Origin: Lysobacter sp. Root916
GTDB taxonomy: Bacteria > Pseudomonadota > Gammaproteobacteria > Xanthomonadales > Xanthomonadaceae
Assembly: GCF_001429785.1 (NCBI RefSeq)
Contig: NZ_LMJF01000012.1
Location: forward strand, 613,097 to 667,232
Direction of reading: 5' to 3'
Length of the DNA: 54,136 nt
Shown: in pieces, positions 35,800-43,834 of the stretch
How the letters are laid out: the number at the start of each line of letters is the position of its first letter
Numbering within the stretch: position 1 is the stretch's first letter
Notes under the pieces: generated by a model
The model's input: the letters and a program-made list of their open reading frames with translations, nothing else
Told to the model about the DNA's origin: nothing
Databases searched by the model: none
Program-made: the position numbers and the translations under genes

Positions 35800-36543
35800 T
35801 CAGAGATCGAAGATGTGTTTGATGACCGACGCGCCCGGCAGCACGTTGACGTAGTCCATGCCGTAGCCGGAGCGGCCCATGGTTCGGGCGACGTTGACGT
35901 AGCGCTCGATGGTTTCGACCAGCGGCGAAATCGCCTTGGTCTGCTGCTTGAGGCTGACGCTGATCTCGGCGCGCGCCGGCGATGTATCGGCGTTGAAGCG
36001 GGTGATCTTGATGCTCAGGTTTTCCATCACGCAGTCGGTGTTGATGCCGCCGTAGATCAGCGTGCACAGCGGCGGCGCGAAGGTCTTTTCGAAGCCGCTG
36101 CTGATCCACTCGACCAGGCTGCCGACGTCGACGCCGGGATTGACGAAGGAGCGCAGCAGGGCCAGGTCCGGCGAGATGTCGCCGTCGTAGAGGTTGCCCA
36201 CGTCCGAGGTCGAACCTTCCGGGCGCACCGCGCCGTCGAGCACGAAATCCAGGGCGAAGGTGCGGGCCTCACCGCAACCGGCCTCCAGCGGATGCGTGCG
36301 CACCAGCTGCGGTCCGAACTCCTTCAGGTCCTCGAGCGCGCCGGCCGGCGCGGTCGCCAGCTTCACGTACCAGGGCTGGCTGGCGCTCATCGCCGCGGAG
36401 GTCTTGTCGAAGGCCCAATTGCCGAAGTTTTCGACGTCGGTGTACTTGTAGGCGCGCTTCTCGGTCAGCGCCTCGGGATTGAATTGAAAGCGAAACACCA
36501 GCGGCGGCAGGCTGTTCCAGCAGGCGAGGTATCCGTAGGCCAT
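35800..36543 (-). CDS. CIS tube / Afp7-like baseplate protein
   Basis: The protein has 247 residues from ATG 36543; the frame is open upstream to 36867 inside the previous gene. The N-terminal 'PPLVFRFQFNPEALTEKRAY' is the entry signature of the contractile-injection-system tube-initiator family (PF19266-like). 'LDFVLDGAVRPEGS' and 'PLCTLIYGGINTDCVMENLS' with 'FNADTSPARAEISVSLKQQT' follow the usual order. It is expected to connect the tube to the hub. The LysM-like domain found at the C-terminus of many relatives is here a separate gene (35467-35787). Confidence 0.88.
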   Translation of the reverse strand: MAYGYLACWNSLPPLVFRFQFNPEALTEKRAYKYTDVENFGNWAFDKTSAAMSASQPWYVKLATAPAGALEDLKEFGPQLVRTHPLEAGCGEARTFALDFVLDGAVRPEGSTSDVGNLYDGDISPDLALLRSFVNPGVDVGSLVEWISSGFEKTFAPPLCTLIYGGINTDCVMENLSIKITRFNADTSPARAEISVSLKQQTKAISPLVETIERYVNVARTMGRSGYGMDYVNVLPGASVIKHIFDL

Positions 36544-36566
36544 GGCGCGTCTCCGGTTCCGTGGGC

Positions 36567-38510
36567 TCAGGCGGTGATCAAGGCGGGGTCGTCGGAACCG
36601 CGCTGGGCGAGTTCGCGCTGATAGGCGAGCAATTGCGCGTACAGCACTTCGGGTGCGGGCAAGGCGGCGACCGGGCCGTCGCCGCCGGCCACCGTGGCCG
36701 CGGTCAGGTCGATGATCACTTCCTGGATTTCGATCGAGGCGCGCGGGCGGTCGACGGCTTCGCCGACGATGCGGCCGGGGATGGAGTCGCCGGCGGTGGC
36801 CGGGGTGCTGGAGAACTGGCGGGTGATCTGATCGAGCAGCGTGGCCAGGCCGTTGCCGGACAGCCATTGCTCGTAGGCGCGCGCGATAGCTTCCAGGCCC
36901 GTCTCCGGGCGCTCGCGCACCGCGCGTTCGGCCTCGGCGAAGGCGCCGGCGAATTCGGCCGAGCGCTGGCGCACCGCGTTCAAGTTGGTGGCGTAATCGC
37001 TGCGGCTGCGGTCCAGTTCGGTCGAGATCAGTTGATCGAAGCGATCCGACAACAGGCCGAAGCCAGTGGCGACGCTGCCGGCCAAGTCGCGCACGCCGTC
37101 GAGCAGGCCGGTGCGCAGCGCATCCATCTGCGCGCGCAGGCTCACCAGCGCGGCGGGCGGCGCGGCCAACGCGGCCGGATCGGGCATGGCCGGCATCAGG
37201 GTCGAAGGCAACGTGGTCGAAGGCGTGATCGGGCCCGGCAAGGGCAGGGCGGCGGCATCGGTCAGGGCCTTGATCTGGGTGCCGGTCAGCGGTGCGCTGA
37301 CCGGGGTGCCACCCGCGCTGGTCGATTTGTCGCGCAGCAGTTCGTACAGCGGCGGCAGCACCGCCGGCAGCACCTGGATCAGGTGGGTGATCAAGCGGAA
37401 CACGCGCAGGTCGCTGAAGCGCGCAAGCACGATGAACAAGGTGTCGACCAACCAGCGCAGCATGCCGTTGACGGTGCGCTGCAGGCCGCCGGCCAGGAAC
37501 TGGAACACCGCCAGCGCGCCTTCCAGCACCGTGCCGGCGATATCGAACAGGCTTCCCAGGATGCCCTGGACCATCTGGCCGATGACCTGGGCCAGCCCGG
37601 CGGCCAGGCGTGCGACCACGCCTAGCAGGTCGAACACGGTCACCAGCACCACGCCGCGCAACAACAGCACGTTGCGCACCAGGAACTGCAGGATTTCGAC
37701 CACCGCCAGCTTGAAGGTGTCGAGCTTGTCGAACAGCAGGGCGATGCTGCCCACCAGCATGGGCACCAGGATGATCAGGCCGTTGATGATGCGGGTCACG
37801 CCGCCTACGGTGGTCTCCACCGACTGCAGCATGGCCATCCAGCGCTCGTGCTGCGGCGTCAGCGAGGCCTGCAGTCGCTCGGGCGCGGGCGAGCCGCCGC
37901 CACTGCCGCCGCCGCTGCCGGCGGCCTCGAACAGGCCGGTGAGCAGATTCAGGATTTCGCGGAACTCGCCGATCTGATCGGTCAGGGGCGCGCCCGCGAC
38001 CGTGGCGGTCGGCTCGGCGTCGGCCGCCGCCACCGCGGCCTCGGTCGGCGTGAGCGCTTTGCCGGCGCCCTTCTTGGCGGCCGCGGCGGGCTTCTTGTCG
38101 TCGCCGCCTATGCCCAGGCGCTTGAGGATGTCCTGCAGCTTGGTGACGATGGAATCGATCTTCCAGATCATCACCGGCAAGGCCACGCCCGCGATGGTGC
38201 CGCCGATCAATCCGCCGAACAGGCCGCCGAAGAAGCGGCCGATGCCGCCGAGCAGGCCTTCGAAGAAGCCGGCCACGCCACTGCTGGCGACCAGGTCGCG
38301 CAGGTTGTTGACGTGCACCAGCAAGGCGCCGCCGCGCATCGGCGGCGCGCCGAAGCGGCCGCTGGGCGTAAACGCCTCGGCGAAGGCGAATCCGGCATAG
38401 CGCGCGGTCGCCTGCGCCACCTGTTCCAAGGTGCCGCGCAGGCCCTTCAGCTGGGTCAGCATCAGACCCATCTGGGTGACCATATCGTCGGAGGCGTGGT
38501 CGTCGGCCAT
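36567..38510 (-). CDS. Tape-measure-like protein 3 with hydrophobic segments
   Basis: The protein has 647 residues. Near the N-terminus a glycine/phenylalanine-rich hydrophobic stretch ('GFFEGLLGGIGRFFGGLFGG', then 'LIGGTIAGVALPVMIW', about residues 84-118) and a middle block of successive hydrophobic helices (about 245-350, 'INGLIILVPMLVGSIALLF' and 'VVEILQFLVRNVLLLRGVV') alternate with polar, Ala-rich segments. The C-terminus has a short beta motif ('SIEIQEVIIDLTAATVAGGD'). Size, composition and position before the CIS-tube gene fit a tape-measure protein, but three such genes in a row are unusual. It starts 3 bases after the previous stop. Confidence 0.65.
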   Translation of the reverse strand: MADDHASDDMVTQMGLMLTQLKGLRGTLEQVAQATARYAGFAFAEAFTPSGRFGAPPMRGGALLVHVNNLRDLVASSGVAGFFEGLLGGIGRFFGGLFGGLIGGTIAGVALPVMIWKIDSIVTKLQDILKRLGIGGDDKKPAAAAKKGAGKALTPTEAAVAAADAEPTATVAGAPLTDQIGEFREILNLLTGLFEAAGSGGGSGGGSPAPERLQASLTPQHERWMAMLQSVETTVGGVTRIINGLIILVPMLVGSIALLFDKLDTFKLAVVEILQFLVRNVLLLRGVVLVTVFDLLGVVARLAAGLAQVIGQMVQGILGSLFDIAGTVLEGALAVFQFLAGGLQRTVNGMLRWLVDTLFIVLARFSDLRVFRLITHLIQVLPAVLPPLYELLRDKSTSAGGTPVSAPLTGTQIKALTDAAALPLPGPITPSTTLPSTLMPAMPDPAALAAPPAALVSLRAQMDALRTGLLDGVRDLAGSVATGFGLLSDRFDQLISTELDRSRSDYATNLNAVRQRSAEFAGAFAEAERAVRERPETGLEAIARAYEQWLSGNGLATLLDQITRQFSSTPATAGDSIPGRIVGEAVDRPRASIEIQEVIIDLTAATVAGGDGPVAALPAPEVLYAQLLAYQRELAQRGSDDPALITA

Positions 38511-38513
38511 GGC

Positions 38514-40526
38514 TCAGGCTGCTCCCGCTGCGATCTGATCGAGTTGGCGCCGGCCCTCGGCGTAGGCCTGGCCGATCGCGTCGCGGAAATGCTGGGCGAG
38601 GTCGCGCACCAGCGATTCGTCATGGGCGCGGTCGTGCGCGCGCAGGGTCAGGCGCGGCACCCGCACCCGGCCCAGGCGCGCGCGGCGCGCCAGGATGTGC
38701 GGCGAGGTCGGGGTGAGTTCGACGTAGCTTTCCTCGCCGGCCATGGCGCGCTCGCGCCACCAGCGCCGCATCTCGCCGATGTAGAGCGGGATCGCCGCTT
38801 CGATGATGCGGAAGCCGTTACCGGCCAGCCAGCGTTCGAAGGCGCCGATCGGCGCGGTGTGGATGCGGTCGCCGAGGGCGCGGATCTGGTCGTTGTAGAG
38901 ACCGTTGGCCAGCCCGGCCGACTCGCGCGCGAACTCCTGCATGCGTCCGGCCGGGCCGGTGCGGGCGAAATCGGTGGCGGTGCGCGAGAACACCTCGCCC
39001 AGGTCGGCGAGGCTGCGCGACACATTCTCGAACAGGCCGCGCACATTGGCGCCCAGGGCGCGGCCGAAATCCCGCACCTCGCGGCCCAGCACGCCCGGCG
39101 GGACGCCGAACAGCAGGTCGTAGAAGTTGGGCATGCGCTTGATGCGCGGCTTTTCGGTCTCGACCATCGGCCCGCCGGTATCGGCAAACAGCGCATCGAC
39201 GATCTGGTCGATCAGGTTCAGGTCGTGCAGCAGACTGGCGCGCAGCGCGGCCAGTTTGCCCCCGACCCAGGGCACGTCGTTGATCACCGGCATGAAGGCG
39301 GTGGAGACGATGGTCGCGCGTGCGGTGTTGATGCCGGCCTTGGCCGCGCCCCACAGGGTCCAGTTGATCGCGGTGCCGGCCGCATCGATCACCTGATTGA
39401 CGGTCAGCGTGACTCCGATCATGTCGATCAGCATCGCGGTCGGGCCCATAAAGGGCTTGACCAGCTCCAGCAGATCGAAGGCCAGGATCTCGTCGATCAT
39501 GTGGAACACGATGTTGACGATGATGATCACTTCGTTGACCTGCTGGCGCAGGCCGTGCAGGAAGCGCTGCAGCGCGAACAACGCCACTTCCAGGTAGATG
39601 CGCGCGACCACGGCGAAGTAGTTGATGCTCCACTGCAGCATCGTGGCCATGGCCCCGACCAGGGCCGGCACCTCGCGCAGCATCTTGGGCAGGGACTCGA
39701 AGAAGAACGCCAGCACCTCGCGGCGCAGGCGGAACACCCGCGCTTCGATGCCGCGCAGCGCATTGACGATGGTCAGACGGATGCGCAGCCAGATCGCGTT
39801 GGCGAGGGTGCGGATCCAGTCCGGAATGATCGGCAGGATCAGCATCACCGCGGTGAAGCCGCGCAGCACCGTATCGAGCATGTTGTCGCCGCCGCCCATG
39901 CCGGCCGGCGCGGGCGCCGCCGCCGCGACGGCGGCGCTGGGCGTGGCCGCGGCGGCGCCCCCGGCCGCGCCAGCGGCGCCGGCCGGGCCATCGAACAGGA
40001 CTTTGGCCTTGGCAAAGTCGCCGACGATGTTGCGCAGCTGGCCGGTGCTGGTGGTCAGACCGCGCCACGCCATGCCGAGCAGGCCGAACAGATCCGAGGC
40101 GCGCGCATTGCGCGGATCGAAGGTGGAGGCGCGCGGGTCGGCCAGGCGGTCGACGGAATCGGCGATCGCAGTGACGATGCCCTCGATCGCACCGAGCAGG
40201 TTCGGCAGGATCATCTCGTCCTCGACCGCCTGCGGGATGCGGGTGAAGCCGCGCCCGAAGGCCACGAACGGAGCCGCCCAGGTCGCGCCGGCGCTGCGGT
40301 AAGGACGCAACGCGCCGTGCTGCTGGGCGTCGATGGCCACCGACAGCGCGGCGCCTTCGAACAGGAAGATCGGGAACGCGCGGGTGCGTCGCTCGAGTTC
40401 GCCCATGCGCTCCAGGCGCTGAGTCAGCCAGCGTTGCAGCGCCGCGGACAGGCCGCCGATGCGGCGGCGTTGGCTGTCGAAGGCGGCCAGCCAGTCGGAG
40501 GCGAGCGGGATCAGATCGATGGGCAT
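38514..40526 (-). CDS. Tape-measure-like protein 2
   Basis: The protein has 670 residues. A globular helical N-terminus ('DWLAAFDSQRRRIGGLSAAL') leads into an Ala/Gly-rich hinge (about 175-205) and then long amphipathic and hydrophobic helices ('AVMLILPIIPDWIRTLANAI', 'NEVIIIVNIVFHMIDEILAF', 'AMLIDMIGVTLTVNQVIDAA'). The C-terminal 70 residues are beta then helical ('ARLGRVRVPRLTLRAHDRAH', 'LVRDLAQHFRDAIGQAYAEG'). It shares its architecture with the genes on either side. Probably a tape-measure or chamber component of the particle; a membrane role is possible. Confidence 0.62.
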   Translation of the reverse strand: MPIDLIPLASDWLAAFDSQRRRIGGLSAALQRWLTQRLERMGELERRTRAFPIFLFEGAALSVAIDAQQHGALRPYRSAGATWAAPFVAFGRGFTRIPQAVEDEMILPNLLGAIEGIVTAIADSVDRLADPRASTFDPRNARASDLFGLLGMAWRGLTTSTGQLRNIVGDFAKAKVLFDGPAGAAGAAGGAAAATPSAAVAAAAPAPAGMGGGDNMLDTVLRGFTAVMLILPIIPDWIRTLANAIWLRIRLTIVNALRGIEARVFRLRREVLAFFFESLPKMLREVPALVGAMATMLQWSINYFAVVARIYLEVALFALQRFLHGLRQQVNEVIIIVNIVFHMIDEILAFDLLELVKPFMGPTAMLIDMIGVTLTVNQVIDAAGTAINWTLWGAAKAGINTARATIVSTAFMPVINDVPWVGGKLAALRASLLHDLNLIDQIVDALFADTGGPMVETEKPRIKRMPNFYDLLFGVPPGVLGREVRDFGRALGANVRGLFENVSRSLADLGEVFSRTATDFARTGPAGRMQEFARESAGLANGLYNDQIRALGDRIHTAPIGAFERWLAGNGFRIIEAAIPLYIGEMRRWWRERAMAGEESYVELTPTSPHILARRARLGRVRVPRLTLRAHDRAHDESLVRDLAQHFRDAIGQAYAEGRRQLDQIAAGAA

Positions 40527-40531
40527 GATCG

Positions 40532-42322
40532 TCAGCTCGCCGGCGCCAGGTAGGTCTGCTCGCGCAGCAGCCGGGTCAGGTCGTTGCCGATATTGCGCAG
40601 CGAAACCGCGTCGCCGCCGGGGCAGCGCACGGTGATCTTGCGCACGACCGGACGCAGGCGACCGTTGTCGGGCAGATCGCGCACCGGGAAATCAGGGTCG
40701 CGCGCGGGCACGTCGCGGCCGTAGACCTCGCGGTCGAGGCGGTCGAACGCGTCCAGCAGGTCGGGCACGCGGATGCGCACCTGCGCGGGCAGGATGCGCG
40801 CGACCACGGTGTAGAGCAGGTCGCGGTAGCGCAGCTCATGGGTGCGCAACTGCTCGAAGGCTTCATCGGGCGTGTCGACGCCGAACTCCTGCGCCATCAG
40901 CGCCGGTTCGCCGCGGAACACGCTCGCCGGCGGCGCCATCAGCTGCTGCGCCAGTGCGTCGGTGGCCGGGTCCAGCGCGAACGGCGCCGCCATGTCCACG
41001 TCGAACTCCGGGCCCCAGGGCGTGGACAGGGTGATGCCGCCACGCGCCGCGCCGACCATGCGCTTGGCCATGTCCATGCTGGGCGTGGGCGGCGCCACCA
41101 GCATGCCGCTGAGGACGCGTGCCGGGGCCAGCGCGCTGCTGATCGCTCCCGGGCTGGCGGACGAGGACGGCGGCGGCGCGGCGGCCGGCGGCGCCGCCGG
41201 GGCGGCCGCGCCGGTGCTGGCGAAGATCTTGCGGACCTCGGTCACCACGCGTGCGGCCGCGCGGAACTGGCGGATCAGCGGGATGTCCTCGATCAGTCCG
41301 CGCGCGGCGGACACCGACAGATCGATCGAGGCGCGGGTCTCGTTGGCGATCGAGCCGAAACCGTCCTTCAGCGCTATCGCCATCTGCGCCAGCATCGCAC
41401 CCGCGCCTGCGATCAGGTGCCGCGCCATCGCCATGACGTGGTCGATCATGCGCGTCAGGATCGCCATCGGCGACGCTTCCGGATCGGCGCCTTCGAGGGC
41501 GGCGACCGTGCCTTCGCCGATACGCTTAACCACCTCCCAGATGCCCTTGCCGAATTCGATCAGGGCGTGGAACTGCATCGCGGTCGGCAGGATCAGCCTG
41601 CCGAAGCGGGTCAACAGCCAGGCCGCGGCGCCGATCAGTTGCGCGAACAGCGCGGCGACGCGATCGACCAGCTCCAGGATGCCGCGCAGCAGCGGGTTGC
41701 GGATCGCCTCGCGCGGACCGGTGAGCAGGTTGATGAAGCGCGTGAGCGCCTGGATCGCGCGGGTCGCGTCGCCGACCAGCTCGTAGGCCATGACCAGGAC
41801 GCCGTTGGCGCCCTGCGCGGCTGCGACGATGGCGACGACGAAACCGCCTAGCAAGGCCAGCGGAAACAGGATCGCCGCGGCCGCGGTGCCCAGGCCGGTG
41901 AACTCGGCCAGGAAGATCGGGCTGTAGAGAATCGTGAGCAGGCTGGCCGCGATCGCGCACATCGATTCGCGGATCTTCACGTACAGATACATGACGATGC
42001 CGCTGGGGCTGATGAACATGCCGACGGCCATGCCGGCCATACCGGCCACCGGTTCGAGCAGGTTGGGGCCGGTCTGGCCGCCCTTGGACTGCGCGCGCGC
42101 CTCGCGGTAGCGCTCGCCCAGCGCGGTGATGTTGGCGATCACCACGCGCAGGCGGCTATCCAGCCGCGGCAGACGCACGCCGAACCATTCCACCAGGAAG
42201 GCGCCGCGCGCGCGGTCCATCACCACGGCTTCCAGCCGCAGTACCGCGTTCCATCGCTCGAACGCCGTGGCCATACCGGCCAACGGCGCAGAGAGCGATG
42301 TGAGTAGCAGCCCGATGGGCAT
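40532..42322 (-). CDS. Tape-measure-like protein 1 with transmembrane-like segments
   Basis: The protein has 596 residues. Three strong hydrophobic stretches lie at about residues 95-175 ('GMAGMAVGMFISPSGIVMYL', 'IAASLLTILYSPIFLAEFTG', 'AAAILFPLALLGGFVVAIVA'). Further amphipathic helices follow, then an Ala/Pro-rich linker (about 375-395), and a C-terminal domain whose last 100 residues ('YRDLLYTVVARILPAQVRIR', 'RPVVRKITVRCPGGDAVSLR') resemble the C-terminal beta/helix ends of the next two proteins. It starts 29 bases after the frameshift product's stop and follows the tail-assembly gene, the standard place of the tape measure. Confidence 0.65.
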   Translation of the reverse strand: MPIGLLLTSLSAPLAGMATAFERWNAVLRLEAVVMDRARGAFLVEWFGVRLPRLDSRLRVVIANITALGERYREARAQSKGGQTGPNLLEPVAGMAGMAVGMFISPSGIVMYLYVKIRESMCAIAASLLTILYSPIFLAEFTGLGTAAAAILFPLALLGGFVVAIVAAAQGANGVLVMAYELVGDATRAIQALTRFINLLTGPREAIRNPLLRGILELVDRVAALFAQLIGAAAWLLTRFGRLILPTAMQFHALIEFGKGIWEVVKRIGEGTVAALEGADPEASPMAILTRMIDHVMAMARHLIAGAGAMLAQMAIALKDGFGSIANETRASIDLSVSAARGLIEDIPLIRQFRAAARVVTEVRKIFASTGAAAPAAPPAAAPPPSSSASPGAISSALAPARVLSGMLVAPPTPSMDMAKRMVGAARGGITLSTPWGPEFDVDMAAPFALDPATDALAQQLMAPPASVFRGEPALMAQEFGVDTPDEAFEQLRTHELRYRDLLYTVVARILPAQVRIRVPDLLDAFDRLDREVYGRDVPARDPDFPVRDLPDNGRLRPVVRKITVRCPGGDAVSLRNIGNDLTRLLREQTYLAPAS

Positions 42323-42351
42323 TCAACGGCTCCAATTCAACGACCTGCGGT

Positions 42352-42537
42352 TCAACGTCCTCGGGACGATTCGATCTCGGCGTTTTCCCGCTCGATCTGC
42401 TCGATCAGCAGACGCGCGAAGCTGCGTCGGTCCTCGGTGGGCATGTCCATCAACTCGGCGTGCGGCCAATGAAGGTGGTAAGCCAGAAAGAACACCTCGC
42501 GACGCAAATCCTCGAGCGTCAGTCCAATGCCAAAAAA
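42352..42537 (-). CDS. -1 frameshift extension of the tail-assembly protein (DUF6760-like)
   Basis: This frame is open after the slippery heptamer and gives 59 residues ('GIGLTLEDLRREVFFLAYHL', then 'HWPHAELMDMPTEDRRSFAR', ending 'ESSRGR'). The 'REVFFLAYHLHWP' core matches the small DUF6760-like proteins encoded after tail-assembly genes in CIS clusters. No ATG or GTG with a ribosome site precedes it, so it should be made as the C-terminal extension of the 272-residue upstream protein, giving a fusion of about 328 residues. This parallels gpE/gpE' of phage P2 and gpG/gpGT of lambda. Confidence 0.82.
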   Translation of the reverse strand, partial: FFGIGLTLEDLRREVFFLAYHLHWPHAELMDMPTEDRRSFARLLIEQIERENAEIESSRGR

Positions 42538-43337
42538 TGGGACAGGTCCAGGCTGGCCTTGAACTCGTGGCCGCAGGCCGGGCACTCCAGCGCGCGTATC
42601 AGATCGACGCCGGGCGCGGCCGAGTTGAGCGCCCGGTCGATCAGGCGCCGGTCGGTCATGGTCAGCTCGGCCAGCAGCTTCGGCCCGATCGCGTTGAGCC
42701 GGTGCTGCGGCACGTCGCCCAGCGACTTCAGGCAGCGGGCGAGCAGCGCGTTCTTGCCCAGCGAGGCGTTCTTGCGCATCTGCGGCGCCACCGCCGACTC
42801 GTCCGCGCCGGTGGGCAGCCGCATCACCATCGCGTGGTGGGCCACGCCCTGGTTGTCGATGTAGCCGTCCTCCAGGCGGATGCGGATCTCGCCCGCCGAT
42901 TCCTCTTCCGGCATGCGCCGCACCGGCAGGGCGTCGAGCTCTTCGGTGACCTCGTGGCTGTGGCCGCAGGACGGGCACTTGTAGCTCGCCTGCAGCTCGT
43001 TGCCGAAGGTCGCGCCGCGCAGTCGCAGCAACAGATAGTTGCGGTCGGCCGAGTACATTTCCGCGACCACAGACGGGCCGGTGGACTTGAGCTCGCCCAG
43101 GCCGACGATGCAGCTGGCCAGCAGTTCGGTGACCAGCTTGCCGCCGTTACGCTGGTTCTGCGGATCGGCCAGGATCGCCTCGTCGCGGCCGGTCATCTTG
43201 CGCAGCATGCCGTGGCGGTGCAGGCGGCCTTCGTCGTCGTAGACGCCGATCGGCAGCTCGAACTCGTAGGTGCGGTGGGTCGTGCTCGGCGGCGGCGCCA
43301 GCGGGACCTCGCGCAGTGCGGTGGCTTCGGTTCTCAT
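42519..43337 (-). CDS. Zinc-ribbon tail-assembly chaperone, zero-frame product
   Basis: The protein has 272 residues from ATG 43337, overlapping the tube gene's stop (ATGA). The N-terminal part 'TYEFELPIGVYDDEGRLHRH' and 'MLRKMTGRDEAILADPQ' resembles tail-assembly (gpE/gp41-type) proteins. Two zinc-ribbon halves are clear: 'YKCPSCGHSHE' at about residue 118 and 'LECPACGHEFKASLDLSHF' near the end; four cysteines and two histidines could bind one or two zinc ions. It probably chaperones the tape measure during tube polymerisation and is absent from the mature particle. The 3' end carries the frameshift site. Confidence 0.85.
   Translation of the reverse strand: MRTEATALREVPLAPPPSTTHRTYEFELPIGVYDDEGRLHRHGMLRKMTGRDEAILADPQNQRNGGKLVTELLASCIVGLGELKSTGPSVVAEMYSADRNYLLLRLRGATFGNELQASYKCPSCGHSHEVTEELDALPVRRMPEEESAGEIRIRLEDGYIDNQGVAHHAMVMRLPTGADESAVAPQMRKNASLGKNALLARCLKSLGDVPQHRLNAIGPKLLAELTMTDRRLIDRALNSAAPGVDLIRALECPACGHEFKASLDLSHFLALD
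42531..42537 (-). promoter_or_regulatory. Programmed -1 ribosomal frameshift site
   Basis: Read on the minus strand the heptamer is T TTT TTG in the zero frame (CAT TTT TTG), an X XXY YYZ slippery sequence identical to that used by phage P2 gene E. It lies 9 bases before the zero-frame TGA (42519-42521) and the -1 frame continues to 42352. I see no strong downstream hairpin by eye. Confidence 0.85.
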
Positions 43338-43804
43338 TCGACACGCTCCAGTCCTTCGTGTTCGAGGACGATGGTCTGCTTGAAGTGGTTGGTCGACCCG
43401 GCTTCCAGGTCGGTGAACTTCGACGACTTCACCCAGGCCCCGTAGAAGGCGAAGGTCAGCACGTCGGCGCCGTTGTGGCGCTTGACGATCATTCCGTCGC
43501 GACGCGGGACGGAGCCGCCCTGATCGTCGCGATTGAGCTTGAAGCACTCCTGGAACCAGTCCTTGAAGCGCTGGTCCTCCGGACTGCCGTCGACGTACCG
43601 CTCGATCGTGAGCGAGTCGAACTTGACCTTCGCGCCGGCGGTCTTGAACACCCGGAACGAACCGCCGTGCGGCTGTTCCACGGTTTCAATCTCGCCTTCG
43701 CTGAGTCCGCCGATCTTGCTCACGCCGGGGCTTTCGCGCCCGTCGATCACCAGTACGAACTCGCTCGCGCGATAACTTTCCCAAATGTCTCCGACTTGTG
43801 GCAT
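43334..43804 (-). CDS. Tail tube protein (gp19/Afp1-like)
   Basis: The protein has 156 residues, the usual length of inner tube proteins. 'SEFVLVIDGRESPGVSKIGG' and 'EIETVEQPHGGSFRVFKTAG' are the characteristic tube strands, with 'VKFDSLTIERYVDGSPEDQR' and the C-terminal 'LTFAFYGAWVKSSKFTDLEA' completing the gp19/Hcp-like fold. It forms hexameric rings stacked inside the sheath. Only one tube gene is present, in contrast to the two or more of the Serratia Afp cluster. Confidence 0.93.
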   Translation of the reverse strand: MPQVGDIWESYRASEFVLVIDGRESPGVSKIGGLSEGEIETVEQPHGGSFRVFKTAGAKVKFDSLTIERYVDGSPEDQRFKDWFQECFKLNRDDQGGSVPRRDGMIVKRHNGADVLTFAFYGAWVKSSKFTDLEAGSTNHFKQTIVLEHEGLERVE

Positions 43805-43834
43805 GACGCCCTCCTGCGTGCGCTAGTGATGAGT

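Noticed and set aside
32836-36621. 1261-codon plus-strand open frame
   Set aside because: It runs opposite to about eight recognisable tail genes and has no domain of its own.
37848-40553. 901-codon plus-strand open frame
   Set aside because: It is antisense to the tape-measure-like genes. Composition is Gln/His/Arg/Asp-rich and no family is visible.
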